Below are positions 1 to 12,606 of a stretch of DNA of 64,000 nucleotides, one piece after another (the stretch's first letter is position 1; every line of letters begins with the position of its first letter). Below the pieces are notes generated by a model. That model made no database searches, was not told the DNA's origin, and saw nothing but the letters and a program-made list of their open reading frames with translations. Source of the DNA: Bugula neritina. Lineage: Eukaryota; Bryozoa; Gymnolaemata; Cheilostomatida; Bugulidae. Where the stretch lies: the NCBI GenBank assembly GCA_964035545.1, contig OZ037769.1:3131001-3195000 (forward strand), written 5' to 3'. The translations under genes and the position numbers were made by a program.

Positions 1-77
1 AACTATATTTGTAGAAGAGTAGCGTATGCTAAATTCTTTTTTATCAAAGCCTAGAGCATTCCAGTTTTATGACCAAC

Positions 78-2528
78 TCAAACCTCAGTATCCGAGTCGT
101 CTGGGTGCATCTCAACGAAACTTCTTACATCGATGTCTCCAGAGGCAAATGAACGTTTACTTGATGAACTCCATACATTCCCTCTGTCTGCTTGAAACTC
201 TCTCTCTGTTGAAGCCTCCCTGGGTAATGTCACTTCACCACTCCTCTTCTGCCTATAAACGTGTATATAGTCTATTGTAGCTGCTGAGCTTTTTAAAAAT
301 TGTAATATATGTACTTGTTATTGTAAAGAGCAATTTACTGACAAACTTGAAAAAAATCACCACAATTCTAGAATTATTCTCTGTTATTAAATATAAAGTA
401 TTTAGGCTATTGAAATATTCTCATTACCACACCTAAATGCAAATAGTTGTGTGTCTGCTATGTCATAATACAGTTTCAAATTGTCTGTAACTATATTTTA
501 ACTTGTAGAATATGCATGGAGTCAAAAAATGCAGTTTGCACAATATTGCTGTATAGATGTTCCTTCCCCCACCCACACAATTTAAAAAGAATGGGAAAGT
601 CTAGCTTTTATATTATGAACAAAAGAAATAATTTGCACTGACATTGTTTTAACATAACTTCTACCAGCTTACCTTGCAGCGGTGTCAACAGATTGAAATG
701 AACCAGGTTCTTCTCTGGTGATCTTTTTCAACACAGGTTGGTACCAGTCACTAAACGATTGACCTCGAAGCGAGTGCTGCTGGTATTCATCCTCTTTATC
801 TTCTGAGAAACCCAGGGATTTGGCAAGGAAGTTATTGCAGATTTCTGAGCAGTTTCTACACCTTGGCCATAGAATAGTCTCTTCGGAGGAGCAGTAGGGC
901 TTGTGGCGGAAAGTTTGAAAGCAAAACCTGAAATAGACAAGTTGATTGCAAGAGTAGACAACTTCAGTTTTGTCAATATAATATTATAAGTCTAACTTGC
1001 TATTAACTAACGTTAAAGACATTATGCTTAGTTTTGTCCAATTATTTCAAGGGCAGACAACTTCTACTATCATAGGCATTCGAAATCGCAAATGGCTATT
1101 GATACCTTAGGGCTTAGAGTTTAATTCCTTGCACACAAGCAATTTGATTAAATACAAATATATAGACAGTTTATAATAAGCATAATTATACAAACTAACA
1201 CTGAGTTCGAAGCTGTTGAGGGTACCTACTCAGCTCGCCTTAATAATTTAATTGTAGCAACTTTCATTGATTTAACAGCAAATTAAGACCTCATAAAATG
1301 CAGACCTACAAGATTGTAGGACAGGAATATTTGGTTCAGTACATCTGCACAGAGTAATCCTCATGTCGTTCAGATATTTTACTAGTTCACTAGATTGTAT
1401 CCTTCTTCTGGTCCTATAGCTAGGTCTTGCGCTGGTAAATGGATAAAATCCTTCTACCAGTGCTTCTGCTGAAAATAAAAAGCGACTAACTTTTATTACC
1501 TTAAAACTTAAAGAGTTTAAACACAGTCTCGCCTGATTCTAACAAAACCTGAGATTCATTTCCACCAAACTAGCTTGCTTTAAAACACTTTGTAGAAAAG
1601 CTTTATAATACCTAATCAACCTTCTTATGCTAAGAATTTGCTTTGGAATATACAAAATACTAGGATACTGACTGTTATAAAACAAACCTTCAGCTTCACT
1701 GGAACCATTGAGATTATCTCCCCCAGCATTGTGTTCCTGCTAAATAAATAGTAAGGGTTAAAACTACCAATTCTGGCCTCCCCAGTCTGTTTCTATACAT
1801 GTAGTTATTCTACAGTAGTCAACCGAACAATTACATATAGTTCCAGGACTAAACTGTCACCTGAAGTAAGTTCTTTGATCTTTGAGCAAAGTTCAGCTGT
1901 CAAAATTTTAGTTTTAGTGTCATAAATATGCAGTTGGAATAAGACAAGAAAATATATATTATAAAGGTATCTTCGTAATATTAAATCACATCTTGCATCA
2001 CTATCACAATAGTGTATAATATAGCATTGCATGTAACCATAACTCACGACAGTTTGTAGTCACTATCCCTGTGAGAAACCCCTAATAGAAAGGGTTTTTG
2101 TTAAAGCGGGCTAAGGACTTATTTAAATGAGGCACAGGAGCAATTATGACTGGATGCTTTTCCTAATATCACCAATGGCCTTTGTCAGGGCTCGAACCCA
2201 TGACCTTCGTGTTTATTAGGCAAACGCTCTAACCCCTAGACCACGGCTGCTCCATTGCATGTAACCATAAATATAATATATAATAGCATACAGAAGAGTG
2301 AAGAGGGTTGTTTGGCGCAGAGATGGTCAGGTGTTTCTTCTTCAAGGGAGTCAATAGCTTTCGCTCAGCTGAAATAGACACGGTTTTAGCACACAGCTTC
2401 TGTAGTCTCTCTTCTCGTATTTTCAACTTGGTGGTTGGAGTGAAAAGATACCGTGGAACCTTAGCAGATCTCCTAGCTCGTAGGTACGAGTGGTTGTAGA
2501 TATCACTCCACAGCTCAGTAGATTGCAT
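78..2528 (-). CDS. Uncharacterised 305-aa cysteine-cluster protein, six exons
   Basis: I do not recognise this family. Six exons read 2528-2292, 1896-1861, 1739-1688, 1468-1306, 927-673 and 252-78; all junctions are GT-AG and keep one frame, giving 305 residues and a TGA stop. Residues 1-75 are basic, with several Arg/Lys runs. Residues 149-193 hold eight cysteines (149, 151, 162, 165, 175, 186, 189, 193) and His171. The CxxC pairs at 162/165 and 186/189 look like a zinc site, which is inference. Residues 195-305 are polar and probably disordered. The C-terminus DSDTEV has the form of a class I PDZ ligand (T-x-V). The ATG lies 10 nt after an acceptor-like CTTAG, so an upstream noncoding exon is possible. 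Intron 1 carries a SINE. The phase agreement of five introns makes the model strong; the function is unknown. Confidence 0.75.
2043..2252 (-). mobile_element. tRNA-derived SINE with 18-bp target-site duplication
   Basis: On the minus strand a tRNA-like head (near 2252) contains an A-box-like stretch TCTAGGGGTTAGAGCG and a perfect B box GGTTCGAGCCC (about 2188-2198), followed by a conserved body and a 3' end near 2057. The element is bracketed by identical 18-bp copies of CATTGCATGTAACCATAA at 2025-2042 and 2253-2270, a clean target-site duplication. It sits in intron 1 of the cysteine-cluster gene. The body has a GGAAAAGCATCCAGTC motif resembling the GGAAGGGCATCCAGC core of several invertebrate SINEs (from memory). 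A second copy lies at 40732-40920. Confidence 0.88.
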
Positions 2529-3136
2529 GGCTATGGTCCTAAGATTATAATATATGCAGCTGATTCATACACATTGTATTAAGATATATGAACTGGAATG
2601 CGAGACATAGTAAAATATTAACCAAGCTGTTACAAATTAGGAAAATAAGTACATAGTATACTCTAGTTCGTAGGTTTTAGATAATCTCTCGTTTATTTAC
2701 CTAACTATGCATGAACTGCAATAATTTCTTATTAAAATAGTCCTAGTTGATGCAATATAAGAAGGAAGAGAATCATTATGAAGAGATATGATATGTATAA
2801 ATATATAAAAAAGGTATCGCCAAAATATTTATTACATGGAAGGTATCACATGCACGTAAAGGTCTAGGCAAAGTATTCATGGCATGAACATAAAGGTCTA
2901 GGCAATACATGTGTATGACTACATTTATTGTCTGTCATGTTTATAAACAGTTAATAGGGAAGTTGTGAAGAAGGATTAGATTTCAGCTAACATGGGTGTA
3001 CTTGGTCTAGAACTCTCCGGGGAGTCTGAGTTCCTCGTGTGATACTCGATTGGACCGGCAAGTTTCTGAGTCTTTATTATCTAAACAAAAGAGGAGAAGA
3101 GTTATTTATAGGAGTTTACATGATAGACTAAGTATC

Positions 3137-3274
3137 TTACCCAGCCAGGGGGGGGGGCTGTTTAGATTTCTTAGTTATTAGCTCAAGTGGAGAAATCGTC
3201 TCTTCATTCACCAACTTTCTTCAGTCTAAATTTTTCATATATGTGCATATATATGCAATATATATATATATATA

Positions 3275-3350
<76 letters not shown>

Positions 3351-4604
3351 TAGTGTATAGTGTATGACTCCATGTTTTCATCACAAAGGAATTCTAGCAG
3401 TGGAAATTACATTACAATACATCTTAGCAATTCAGAAGATAAATGAGTACCACCCTAGTCTCAAAGTTTTATTAACAATAGTTTGTTTGTTTGTTTGGTT
3501 TATTTCATCAAAGGTATTTAATAACACAAGGACATTAGAAAATGCCAAGGAGGCGATGATGAGGCCCATTGCGCTATAGCCTAGCTAGTCATGCGCGGGC
3601 CAACACGAGCTGACAGCGACTCTATCCAGAAAAATACAAAAAAATACAACTATTCTAACAGATAAAGCCTCAACTTCCTCCCAAATTCATTAGGGTTGCT
3701 AATTGACCGTAAAGGGATTGGCAGTTCATTCCATAGTGCCACCTCCTGATAACAGTTTCTTCTGTGACCTGCTGCTGTTTGAGAGTGAGGAAGGGGGAGA
3801 TTTATGAATGATTGACGTGTATTGATAGAGTGAGTGGGAAAAAAATTGTCAGAGTAGAAAAAAGAATGAGCTTTCTTTAACACTTTAAAACGGTAAATCT
3901 GGTATATTGAGAGAACTTTATGCTTAGTAAATAGAGGCGCTGATGGATGGTCAAACGGTTTTTTGTTCATGATACGCATTACCTTTTTTTGAAAAATAAA
4001 AATCTTGTTTAGATGGGTATTAGCTGCATTTCCCCAGGCCTCTGCACAATAATTTAACTTGGAATTGATGAAAGAATTATATATCAAAAGTAAAATTTTT
4101 TGAGGGAGATATTCAGAACATCGGTATATTAATCCACTAAGTGGTCGTAATTTTGTAAGTAGGTTTGAGATGTGCAAGCTCCAATTTAAATTTTTATCTA
4201 TTTGTACACCTAGAAAAGTTATGCTGTTAGAGTAATTTATAGGTCTTTGCACCTTTATAATGACCATTTGGCATTCTGATCAAAAGGGTATAAATGTGTG
4301 TGGGCCAAACTATTTTATATATACTTTCAATACTTTTTATTCTATGAAGTTGCTACACAATGTACAATTTGTTTCACAATGTAGTTATTATTGACAAGAG
4401 TGTCAATGAAAATGATTGATTTGAGTAGCAAGTGAAACTAACACGATTGTCAATTTTGGGCTAATAGGTTTCTAGAACCAAGTTCATGTTTTAGTTGGTC
4501 TACATCAGTGTTATTGTGGGACAAGCTCATGATTTTGCTAATGTGTGAATGTTGCCTGATAGAAATGCATGTTTACATGTAATCAATCTAATTGGCATAT
4601 GTGC

Positions 4605-4647
<43 letters not shown>

Positions 4648-5032
4648 TGTGTGTGTGTGTGTGTATTATACAACGAATGTTGAATATAATATATTGATTC
4701 CTAGCTACCAAACCTTTCTCAGCTGCTGGAGTGTCTTTAGTTTAGCTGCCAATTCAGTTAGACTGAGAGATTTGAGGGAGCTGCCTGCCCGTCCCCTTGA
4801 AGAGCTGCCATTTATTTGAAACTTTGGTATAATTGGAAGTTTTGCGGATTTAATAAAATTTTGAGAATCAGAAACACTCGTAGTTTTATTCTTGCCACTT
4901 TTCTACAACACAGTTTAAGTATTAATATAAATATCCAAAAAATTATTTTGCATATTTACAGATGATATTTTTACTTACCTTTCGAACAAAAGAGTTATCG
5001 CTGACGTCATAATCAGTCACTTGATGAGCCAT
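3137..5032 (-). CDS. Small unrecognised protein, three exons, uncertain 3' end
   Basis: Exon 1 (5032-4979) encodes MAHQVTDYDVSDNSFVRK and ends at a strong GTAAGT donor. Exon 2 (4902-4714), phase 0, encodes 63 residues: a Ser/Gly/Arg-rich stretch, then a leucine-rich segment (SLTELAAKLKTLQQLRK) that may form a short helix or coiled coil. Exon 3 is proposed from 3214 with a weak acceptor; it continues in frame and stops at TAA 3137-3139, giving about 106 aa. A run of 10 G at 3148-3157 lies in this exon. If the true length is 9, the frame runs through a donor at 3140 into a downstream exon and stops near 3007. The LINE remnant lies in intron 2. Exons 1-2 are convincing; exon 3 is tentative. No family recognised. 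Confidence 0.5.
3245..3348. repeat. (TA)n microsatellite
   Basis: Almost pure alternating TA, interrupted by GG and AA, in intron 2 of the small minus-strand gene, next to its proposed third exon. Confidence 0.95.
3481..4275 (-). mobile_element. 5'-truncated CR1/L2-like LINE remnant (C-terminal reverse transcriptase)
   Basis: An open frame of about 205 codons (4267-3650, minus) encodes the C-terminal part of a non-LTR reverse transcriptase: the thumb-like FLGVQIDKNLNW block, then INSKLNYCAEAWGN, then the terminal WNELP/LR block typical of CR1/L2-type elements. The catalytic FADD region is absent, so the copy is dead through 5' truncation. About 165 bp of 3'UTR follows, ending in a short tandem tail of CAAA/AAAC units at about 3481-3500, as is usual for this clade. 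No clear target-site duplication seen. It lies within the small gene's second intron. Confidence 0.8.
4596..4665. repeat. (GCGT)n then (GT)n microsatellite
   Basis: A run of GCGT/GTGC tetranucleotides passes directly into GT dinucleotides, about 50 bp from the 3' end of exon 2 of the small minus-strand gene. Confidence 0.95.
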
Positions 5033-6909
5033 TCTTTTTTTTAACTTTGTTTTCGTAATTAATCAGCTTTTGCTGAAATTTTTTCGTCGCATCAAGTTTT
5101 CCAAGTTGAATGTTGCAGCTTCAACTCTGGTATAACTAATGAAATTTTTAGTAGGCACTTTACATATCACATTATCTTAAATGATTTAATGTCATGGACT
5201 AATTGTAAAACTCGAACACAAAGGTTTACTTAAAATGATTGGATTAGCTGCATGTTCTAATTCATTCAAAGATATAAAAAAGTGAAGTTATGCAATGTGT
5301 ACTTTTTCTAAGTAATAGAAAAGACAAATTTGGTTCTGTCTTACTGTTTAATTATTATTATTTAATAATAATTATTTAATGTATGTATACAAGCAACAAA
5401 GCCAGCATTTATTATTCCCAGTTTCAATTTTCAAATAACATGGCTAGTTTCACGTAATTTAGAGCTTATTGCATTAAACAGTCCTTGTTTAATTCAACGT
5501 AAAATCATCTCAGTTGATCATCATATTCTATATTGTTTAGACCTGTATCTCATTGTATGTTTTATATTGGAAATAAAAGTGCTAGAAACAGCATTTTTTA
5601 GGACGTAATTTCTACCCACATGCATGCTTCTTTTTGTATAAAGGGTCTATAAACACAGGCTATAATATTAGTATTTTCTTTTATGGGTTGAGTTGTACAC
5701 TAATATGTATAAAACACAGTAAGAAACAAAAAAGAAACACTCGACTAAACCCAAATTTCAAGAGCTAGTTTTCCATGGTTATAGACAATGAAAAATAAGA
5801 ACACTTTTAAACAATAAGTACAAGTATTGCATCAAACAAACAAAACAAAGAGGTGCACAATTTCACAATGTAATATAAGAATTGAAAAGTTTATCGATTG
5901 ACCAGCAATTATGTTGTTTATAAGCTGGTTTCATCACTTTGAAATTTTTAAACTACGTGTCTATATGAGCTTTGCTCACTAAGTTATTGCTAAAGAATTT
6001 CAACTTTCCTTTTTTCATTTCCTCTTAACTCATATAAAATTTCACAATGAATTTATTTAGTTTAAAAAATCCAGAGCCCATTTCTCTATTAAGAGCAATT
6101 TGATTTGAATTATTACTTATTAATAACAGCAGAGGAAATATATAATCAGTGCATTTGTCACATTATGTAATATGTCATAAATGTGCCAGGAATTAATTGA
6201 TTATATTAACTTCATATTCTTCAGCCAGACCTTTTTATAAATGACTGAACCAATGATAAGGTGCTCCAATAAATTATTGTTATTGATATTTATTCCTTTT
6301 TATTAGGTAACTTAGTACATCAGCTAAGTTGAAGTGTAGCCCACTAAAATATAACTTACAGTGACATAGATGACAGTATTTGCATCAGGATTCTCCACCA
6401 GTATGCATTAGAAGACATGGGTATCATCATCAATTCAGCCTGTAACATTTTAAGGTTATTTAGCCATTTCCTGTAGAAGTTTGTTATAAACCACTTTGTA
6501 ATTTTATACCGACCTGCAAACATAAACCATAAACGTCTGCTTATGGTTTCAAATACAGACATATACTGGGTTTTTAAAACAAGCAAAGATTTTTCGATCA
6601 GCGAAGAGTTATTTTCTCACCGTAGTGCACTAGCACCAAAGGACTTTCTTCATTGGTCACTAGCTGTTCATAAATCGCGATCGTTATACACACGCGTGAA
6701 ACCGCGTGGCGAAACGTTAGGCTTGGCTTGACACAGGTGTGACTTTTCATTGGTTAAGACTCATCACAAATAGTAAATCAACCACGTGCATCGCCTTTTA
6801 AATAGCGTCTGCATTCCTGAATAAAACATTTCCCCAGACACTCCAAATTTCAGTACGCGAAAGGTCAGAATCCAACGCCTTCAAGTTAACGCTAAGGTTT
6901 ATACTTTTG
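5033..6909. other. Head-to-head intergenic region
   Basis: Divergent spacer between the small minus-strand gene and bleomycin hydrolase. It is mostly AT-rich and featureless, with a short TAA/ATT repeat at about 5345-5375. An acceptor-like TTTCAG on the minus strand (AG at 5073-5074) precedes the small gene's ATG by 40 nt. An acceptor-like AAATTTCAG on the plus strand (AG at 6852-6853) precedes the BLMH ATG by 57 nt. No other gene seen. Confidence 0.6.
6655..6725. promoter_or_regulatory. CpG-dense patch in the divergent promoter region
   Basis: Within an AT-rich, CpG-poor background this stretch packs several CpGs (CGCGATCG, ACGCGTG, CCGCGTGG, CGAAACG) about 200 bp upstream of the BLMH start codon. 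Position and composition suggest a shared promoter core for the two divergent genes. No transcription start can be read from sequence alone. Confidence 0.35.
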
Positions 6910-9900
6910 ATGGCGTCTTCAGCAGGTCAGCATAAACACTAACCAATCTTTTTTTATTTAATGGCTTAACAAGAAACCTAAATAGTAATATATTCCAATT
7001 AATATTAAATTCAATAATCATTATGATTATCACTTAAATCTTAATGATTATGATTATCAATTTGAATATCAATAGACAATACCAATTAGTATTACTAATA
7101 CTATTAGTATTAGTATTACTATTAGTGTTACTGTATTACTATTAGTATTAGTGAATTAGCATTTTAGCATGAATAAAAACTATTACTATACGGTATACCA
7201 ATACTTAGATCCAATAAAATTAAATGCTTTTGTGATTACCATGATCATAACGATAATCATAATAGTATTAAGTTTTAAATATATTTTTAGTTGGATATTA
7301 CTTTATTGCACTTGAATTTTTATTAAATTATAATCATACTACTACTAGTGTTTAACTTATAGTTATACTTATAACTATAGTATTAGATTTGTTGTACTTG
7401 TATTCTATAAAAAAAAAACTCACGGAAACTGGGCTTTAACATTGTCATTTGGCATAAAAATTAACCCAAAGCAAGTTAACCTATAAATGACAATACATGG
7501 AGTTAAACTATAAATTACTAGGCTATCTGTATTTGATTCTATTGAGATGTAGCTGGAAATCTATGTGATAAATATAATTAGAATAAATATAATAATCTGA
7601 TCTTGTCTGCTGAATTAAATAAACTAATTTTGAACTAATCGTGCATTTGACTGATGAAGCTGATAAACTGATGTTTTTTTATTCTTAGGAATTGATTTGG
7701 CAATCATTGATGATTGGCTGAAGAAATATGAAAAAAATGACAAGTTGTTGGTGGCCCAGAAAGGCTGTACTCACTTTAATACCCTCTCATTTCTGTCTAA
7801 TCAACAATGTAACTTGAACCATGTGTTTAATAAAAAGGTACCTCACTATTCTAATTACCCTAATTTTAGTTGAGATTTTCTACCATATAAATTCAAATGC
7901 TGTGACCTGGGTGTGCCTACATAACACCATAGAGCTTAGAAGCTATTGTGGAAAACTGTTTAATTTATTGTGTCTGATATTGTTAGCAGCATTCTCTTAT
8001 CTTATAAGTGAATGGAAAAAGACTAAATGCTTGTTATCTATCTATAGCCTGTCTTCCCAAAATAGTTCACATTTTAAATGGCTGTGAACTCGGTGCATCA
8101 ATATTTTCAGTAAACAAACATTCGAAAACTAGGCACAGATGCTTGCTGTTGTAATCAGTGATTGAGCTAATATAATAGATAAGTCTGCTCCACATATAAG
8201 CTATGATTGTTCTAGTTTGTCTTTTGCCAACAATACACTCAGCTAGTGACTCATAATAAGCGAATAAATGATAAAGCATTGTTCATTCTAAATTGACTTG
8301 AAACAGAAATTGTGTGCACTCAGTAAAAACTGAAAAGTCTAGTTCACAGTATTTTCAACTAATTAACTTGTGACATCAAAAGCTTTTAATGTCTGTTGTG
8401 GTTGGATTTTCAAAGCAATCTGATGTGAAGTGTCAACTTTAATGCATTTTTTATGAGTAATACACTTCTAATATCCTGAGCTAAAGTGTTACAACTCTGC
8501 TATGCAGTTGTCTGGTGAATATAAACTGAGCTGGTATTTAGCCTGTATTTCAGTAGTCCTTTTAGATCTTTTGGTCAGTTAAGAGCAGTAGTGGAGAAAT
8601 TGAGATAGCCCAAGTTCTTTAATTTTATATAAAATTTTTGGTTAAAGGCCAAGGCTAAATTTTTAATCAAGAACACAGGCTTTTCTCAATTTCTCCATTA
8701 CTGTAACTACCTCCTTTTGATTGTGTTATAGTCTTCCTAAATACGGCTAAGAGTTGCCTATGAATTGTAACTAACCTGTTTTGTGAGTACTACCTTGCTG
8801 TGGCTGTAGTAGTTATGTTCTCCTGTTCTTCCAGGTAAGTGTAGAGGTGAAGCCTGTGACCAACCAGAAGAGCTCTGGCAGATGCTGGATCTATGCTTGT
8901 CTCAACGTGCTGAGGATAGCTTTCTGTAAACACAACTCCGTAGAAGAGTTTGAACTGAGCCAGACTTACCTCTTCTTCTGGGACAAGGTACTTACTTTAC
9001 TTACTCTTACTTATAACTCTTACTTACTCTCCTACACTGCATAGTGGCTACCCCTTCTGCCCTGCATAGTGACTACCCCTCCTACACTACATAGTGACTA
9101 CCCCTCCTACACTACATAGTGACTACCCCTTCTATACTGCATAGTGACTACCCCTTTTAGACTGCATAGTGACTACCCCCCCCCCACTGCATAGTGACTA
9201 TCCCTTCTATACTACATAGTGACTACCCCTGCTACACTGCACTGCATAGTGACTACCCCTTCTACAATCTACACTGTAATGCACAAATTCTAATTCAGTT
9301 ACCATTTTTTCAATATACATTGTGTTTTTTGCATGCAATAAAAATGTGCAATTTAATGCGTGACTGAGTAGTTTTTCATGATTTAATTTTGTGTAATGGG
9401 TAATTATTATTTAGTGCATTGGAGTCTGTTAAGGGTGAATGCTTTATTCGCTTGTCACCCTCAGGCAGATGGTCAGGTCTGAAGTATGATTAGTTACTAT
9501 GAAGTTATACACACCCTGAGCTGAATGGATAGTGCTATTTGTCTAATAGTTATAAAAGCTTTGTCCTATTAATAAAAATACAATACATTTATGCTTCATG
9601 TTATATTCCTACAAAAACAGTTTATATATAAAATACTAAAGTTTAAACTTGGAAGTTATTCAGTAATTTACACGAGGACTGTACGTTAGTAGCATTGTTT
9701 ATCCTATTATTCTACAACAGCTTCTCCTTTCTTATCTGATGCTAAAAATAATTAGTAATGGAGGTGATTATTAATAACAGTGCTACTCTAATTATAGCTC
9801 AAATAATTCCTAGGGGTATAGAAATGTTGTACAGGTATTTATTCACCTTCACTTGAGAGTCATAGAATGAGATGGCCTGATACAGCATAACTTTTCTAAC

Positions 9901-12551
9901 AGTGCCACACAGGAGTGGCCTTGGTTGCAATAAAGCAATATTATGTTAACTCTGTGTTTACAGTGTCATCAAATGCTTATTTTTGTGTAAATATTAGGAT
10001 TTGATGTAATAACATTGGTCTTAGTTATTTACCCCATTCATATAATACTAACCTTACTCCTAAATATACTACAAAGCAAACACTATATGAGGTAAATCGA
10101 TGTAGTAGCTAAATAAATAAGCTGTTCCTTAGTTTTTCTAAGTACTTATTCCACTTCAAGTTTTACATTTTCAGATGCTGTATTATAACTGCATTTAGAT
10201 ATACGTGACGCTGCGTAACTTTACTTGGCAATGAAAAAGTTTTTAAATTGTAATACTACTAACCTGGTCATTTTTTAAGAAACATATCTAAAGCTTCACC
10301 TATAAATCAAATTATTTTTTGCGTTTGGAGCCATTGTCAATGTAAAAAATACTAAATTTTTGACAATTACTTGTAAAAAATAGACATAAGTTTGAAATAG
10401 CATTTTTTATGAAACAAGCTATCGGAGTATATAAAGCTGACTACAAATGTCAGTTGGGGTAGACAAGGATTAGCAAGTGCTCTTAGGTGTAGCGCTGAGC
10501 ATGTTCACTTACCTTAAATTTATAATTTGTAGTTTAAGTTTAGGGATCAGTGTTTTATGACATCCGTTGACATGCATTTAATAGAAATATAAATATCTAA
10601 TAACTCTGATTTAGCATTTACTTCTACATTTGAATCTCCAAATCAAAACTGCAACCGTTTGTATTTTCAGTCCATAGAATAAAGTTTATAGTGTTTCAGA
10701 TTTTCAGTTTTTTGCAGCTGACTACCAGCTTTGCAAAAATATTCACATTAAAAATAATTGCATTCAAAGTTTTTTTTTAAAGCAATTTGCATATTTCAAA
10801 TAAAATTTGGGTTTATAATGAAACGAAAGTGTGGCCAGTTTATATTACTCGTTGTTTTTGCTGGGCGTATAATATTGTTGGGTTGAGTCTTGGTGTATAA
10901 TATAATTAAAGGGAGGGAGTTTCTACGTTCATAACACATAAAACTTATAGGTATTGGAAATGTATGCTTTAACCAAACTGCTACTAAATTTCCTAAGCTT
11001 ACAAATGTTGATTTTTACTATATTGCAATGTTTTTTTAGGTGTAGTGAAAATTATTATTTAATTATAGACTCAATGCTTCCCATTTGGAGTTTAAAAGAA
11101 CACTCATCAATTGCAGAATTTTCATAAAAAGATAAAAACTTAGCTTTAAATTTTTGTAAGAAAGATGTAGAAATTTGTTTACAAAATTATTTTAAAATTA
11201 TACATTTGGGTTAAAGTCCATTTCCATTTCATGTTCATCGCATTACTTTAGGATTCAAAGTTCATTGTTTTGTCTGAGTGTTTGTCCATCAAATAAAATC
11301 ACCGTGAACACCAAAAGACAACAATTTGGAAAAAAATCAACTTTCACATTGTGTGCCAAACATATAAATGATTTATTATACACAGGCATATGGATACTTT
11401 TGATAAAAATAAACAAAAATTGGCACCACTTCAAAAATGTTTCTGTTCTATTATAGTGAATCATTATTGCAACAAAACAACCTCAATAACATACATAAAC
11501 AAATATTTATGGCATTTGATTATTAGCACAATTATAACTAATATGTGAGTGGTTCACCATCTAAAGATAACTTCCATCAAATGATAGAGAACTATGATGG
11601 CCTGATAGCCAGCTCCGCTTACTGTTTACATAAATATTATGATACAATATCATGATTCAAACCATGTATACTAATTATTAACATAATGATATGGCCACTG
11701 TTTTATTTAAAGTACTAAACTCTAATGTCCCGAATTGGGTTGATAATTTCTTCTGCAAAAAAAACTTTCAAACTGCGAGATATAATTATATGTACCAAGC
11801 ATTAGGTTTTAGCAACTGTCATTTTATTTTTGCACTCTTCATTGATGTAAGAAGCTTGCAAGTTCAACTATTCGTTTTATCTACCCTGCCAAGCATTTAA
11901 AGACAAAACTCCATTACTTTTTGCATATTAACCCAAAAATTTTTTTTACAAAGTTTAACTAGAGCGAGCTTGCATAAAAATATCATAAGTGTGTGACATC
12001 AGCACCTTGGTCAGAAGCTTTTACTTAGTCTATTTATTCTTCGCTACCTGTCCAGCTATATCATATTTCTTTACATGTAATTACACAATTTATTTATTGG
12101 GAATGGACTTGTATACTGTAATAAGCTGATGCATACCTATTGCTCGACATGCATTTTACACCCAAACCTCCCTCAACTTCTCATTGTATTCATTTTCTAC
12201 TTTTTTTATTTAAAACATTTTAACATTCAGATATCAACTGCAGCAATATAGTCTGATCACGTAACTTTAGGTTGAGAGATGCAACTACATGCTCAAGTCT
12301 TTTGTGAAACTGGCACTAGAGGGCGCTGATCATGACGACAGGACTTTAGCTCATCTCTTATCAAATCCGACGAATGATGGTGGTCAGTGGCAGATGCTGG
12401 TGAATCTGATAGAGAAGTATGGGCTGATCCCTCTGTCTCAGTGGCCCAGTCCTGTACTGGCTGAGAACTCTTCTAGACTCAACACCATACTTAATAATCA
12501 GGTGAGTCACTCTCTTTCTATCTATATATTCTATTCTATATCCAACTTGTG

Positions 12552-12606
<55 letters not shown>

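Noticed and set aside
26-280. 84-codon plus-strand open frame
   Set aside because: It is antisense to the last exon of the minus-strand 305-aa gene, whose phase-correct junctions explain the open frame.
2160-2252. Possible tRNA gene on the minus strand
   Set aside because: A and B boxes are present, but there is no complete cloverleaf, and the segment is the head of a SINE with an 18-bp target duplication and a second copy elsewhere.
6361-6443. Exon-like minus-strand block ending in a good GTAAGT donor (reading AELMMIPMSSNAYWW)
   Set aside because: Flanking splice sites look plausible, but no frame matches a family and it joins no neighbouring exon by phase; at most a 5'UTR exon.
9030-9275. 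Regularly spaced direct repeats resembling a CRISPR array
   Set aside because: Contiguous imperfect minisatellite without unique spacers, in an animal intron.
11255-11464. Overlapping open frames on both strands in BLMH intron 3
   Set aside because: Each about 65 codons, no family match, no splice sites in phase; expected by chance in long introns.
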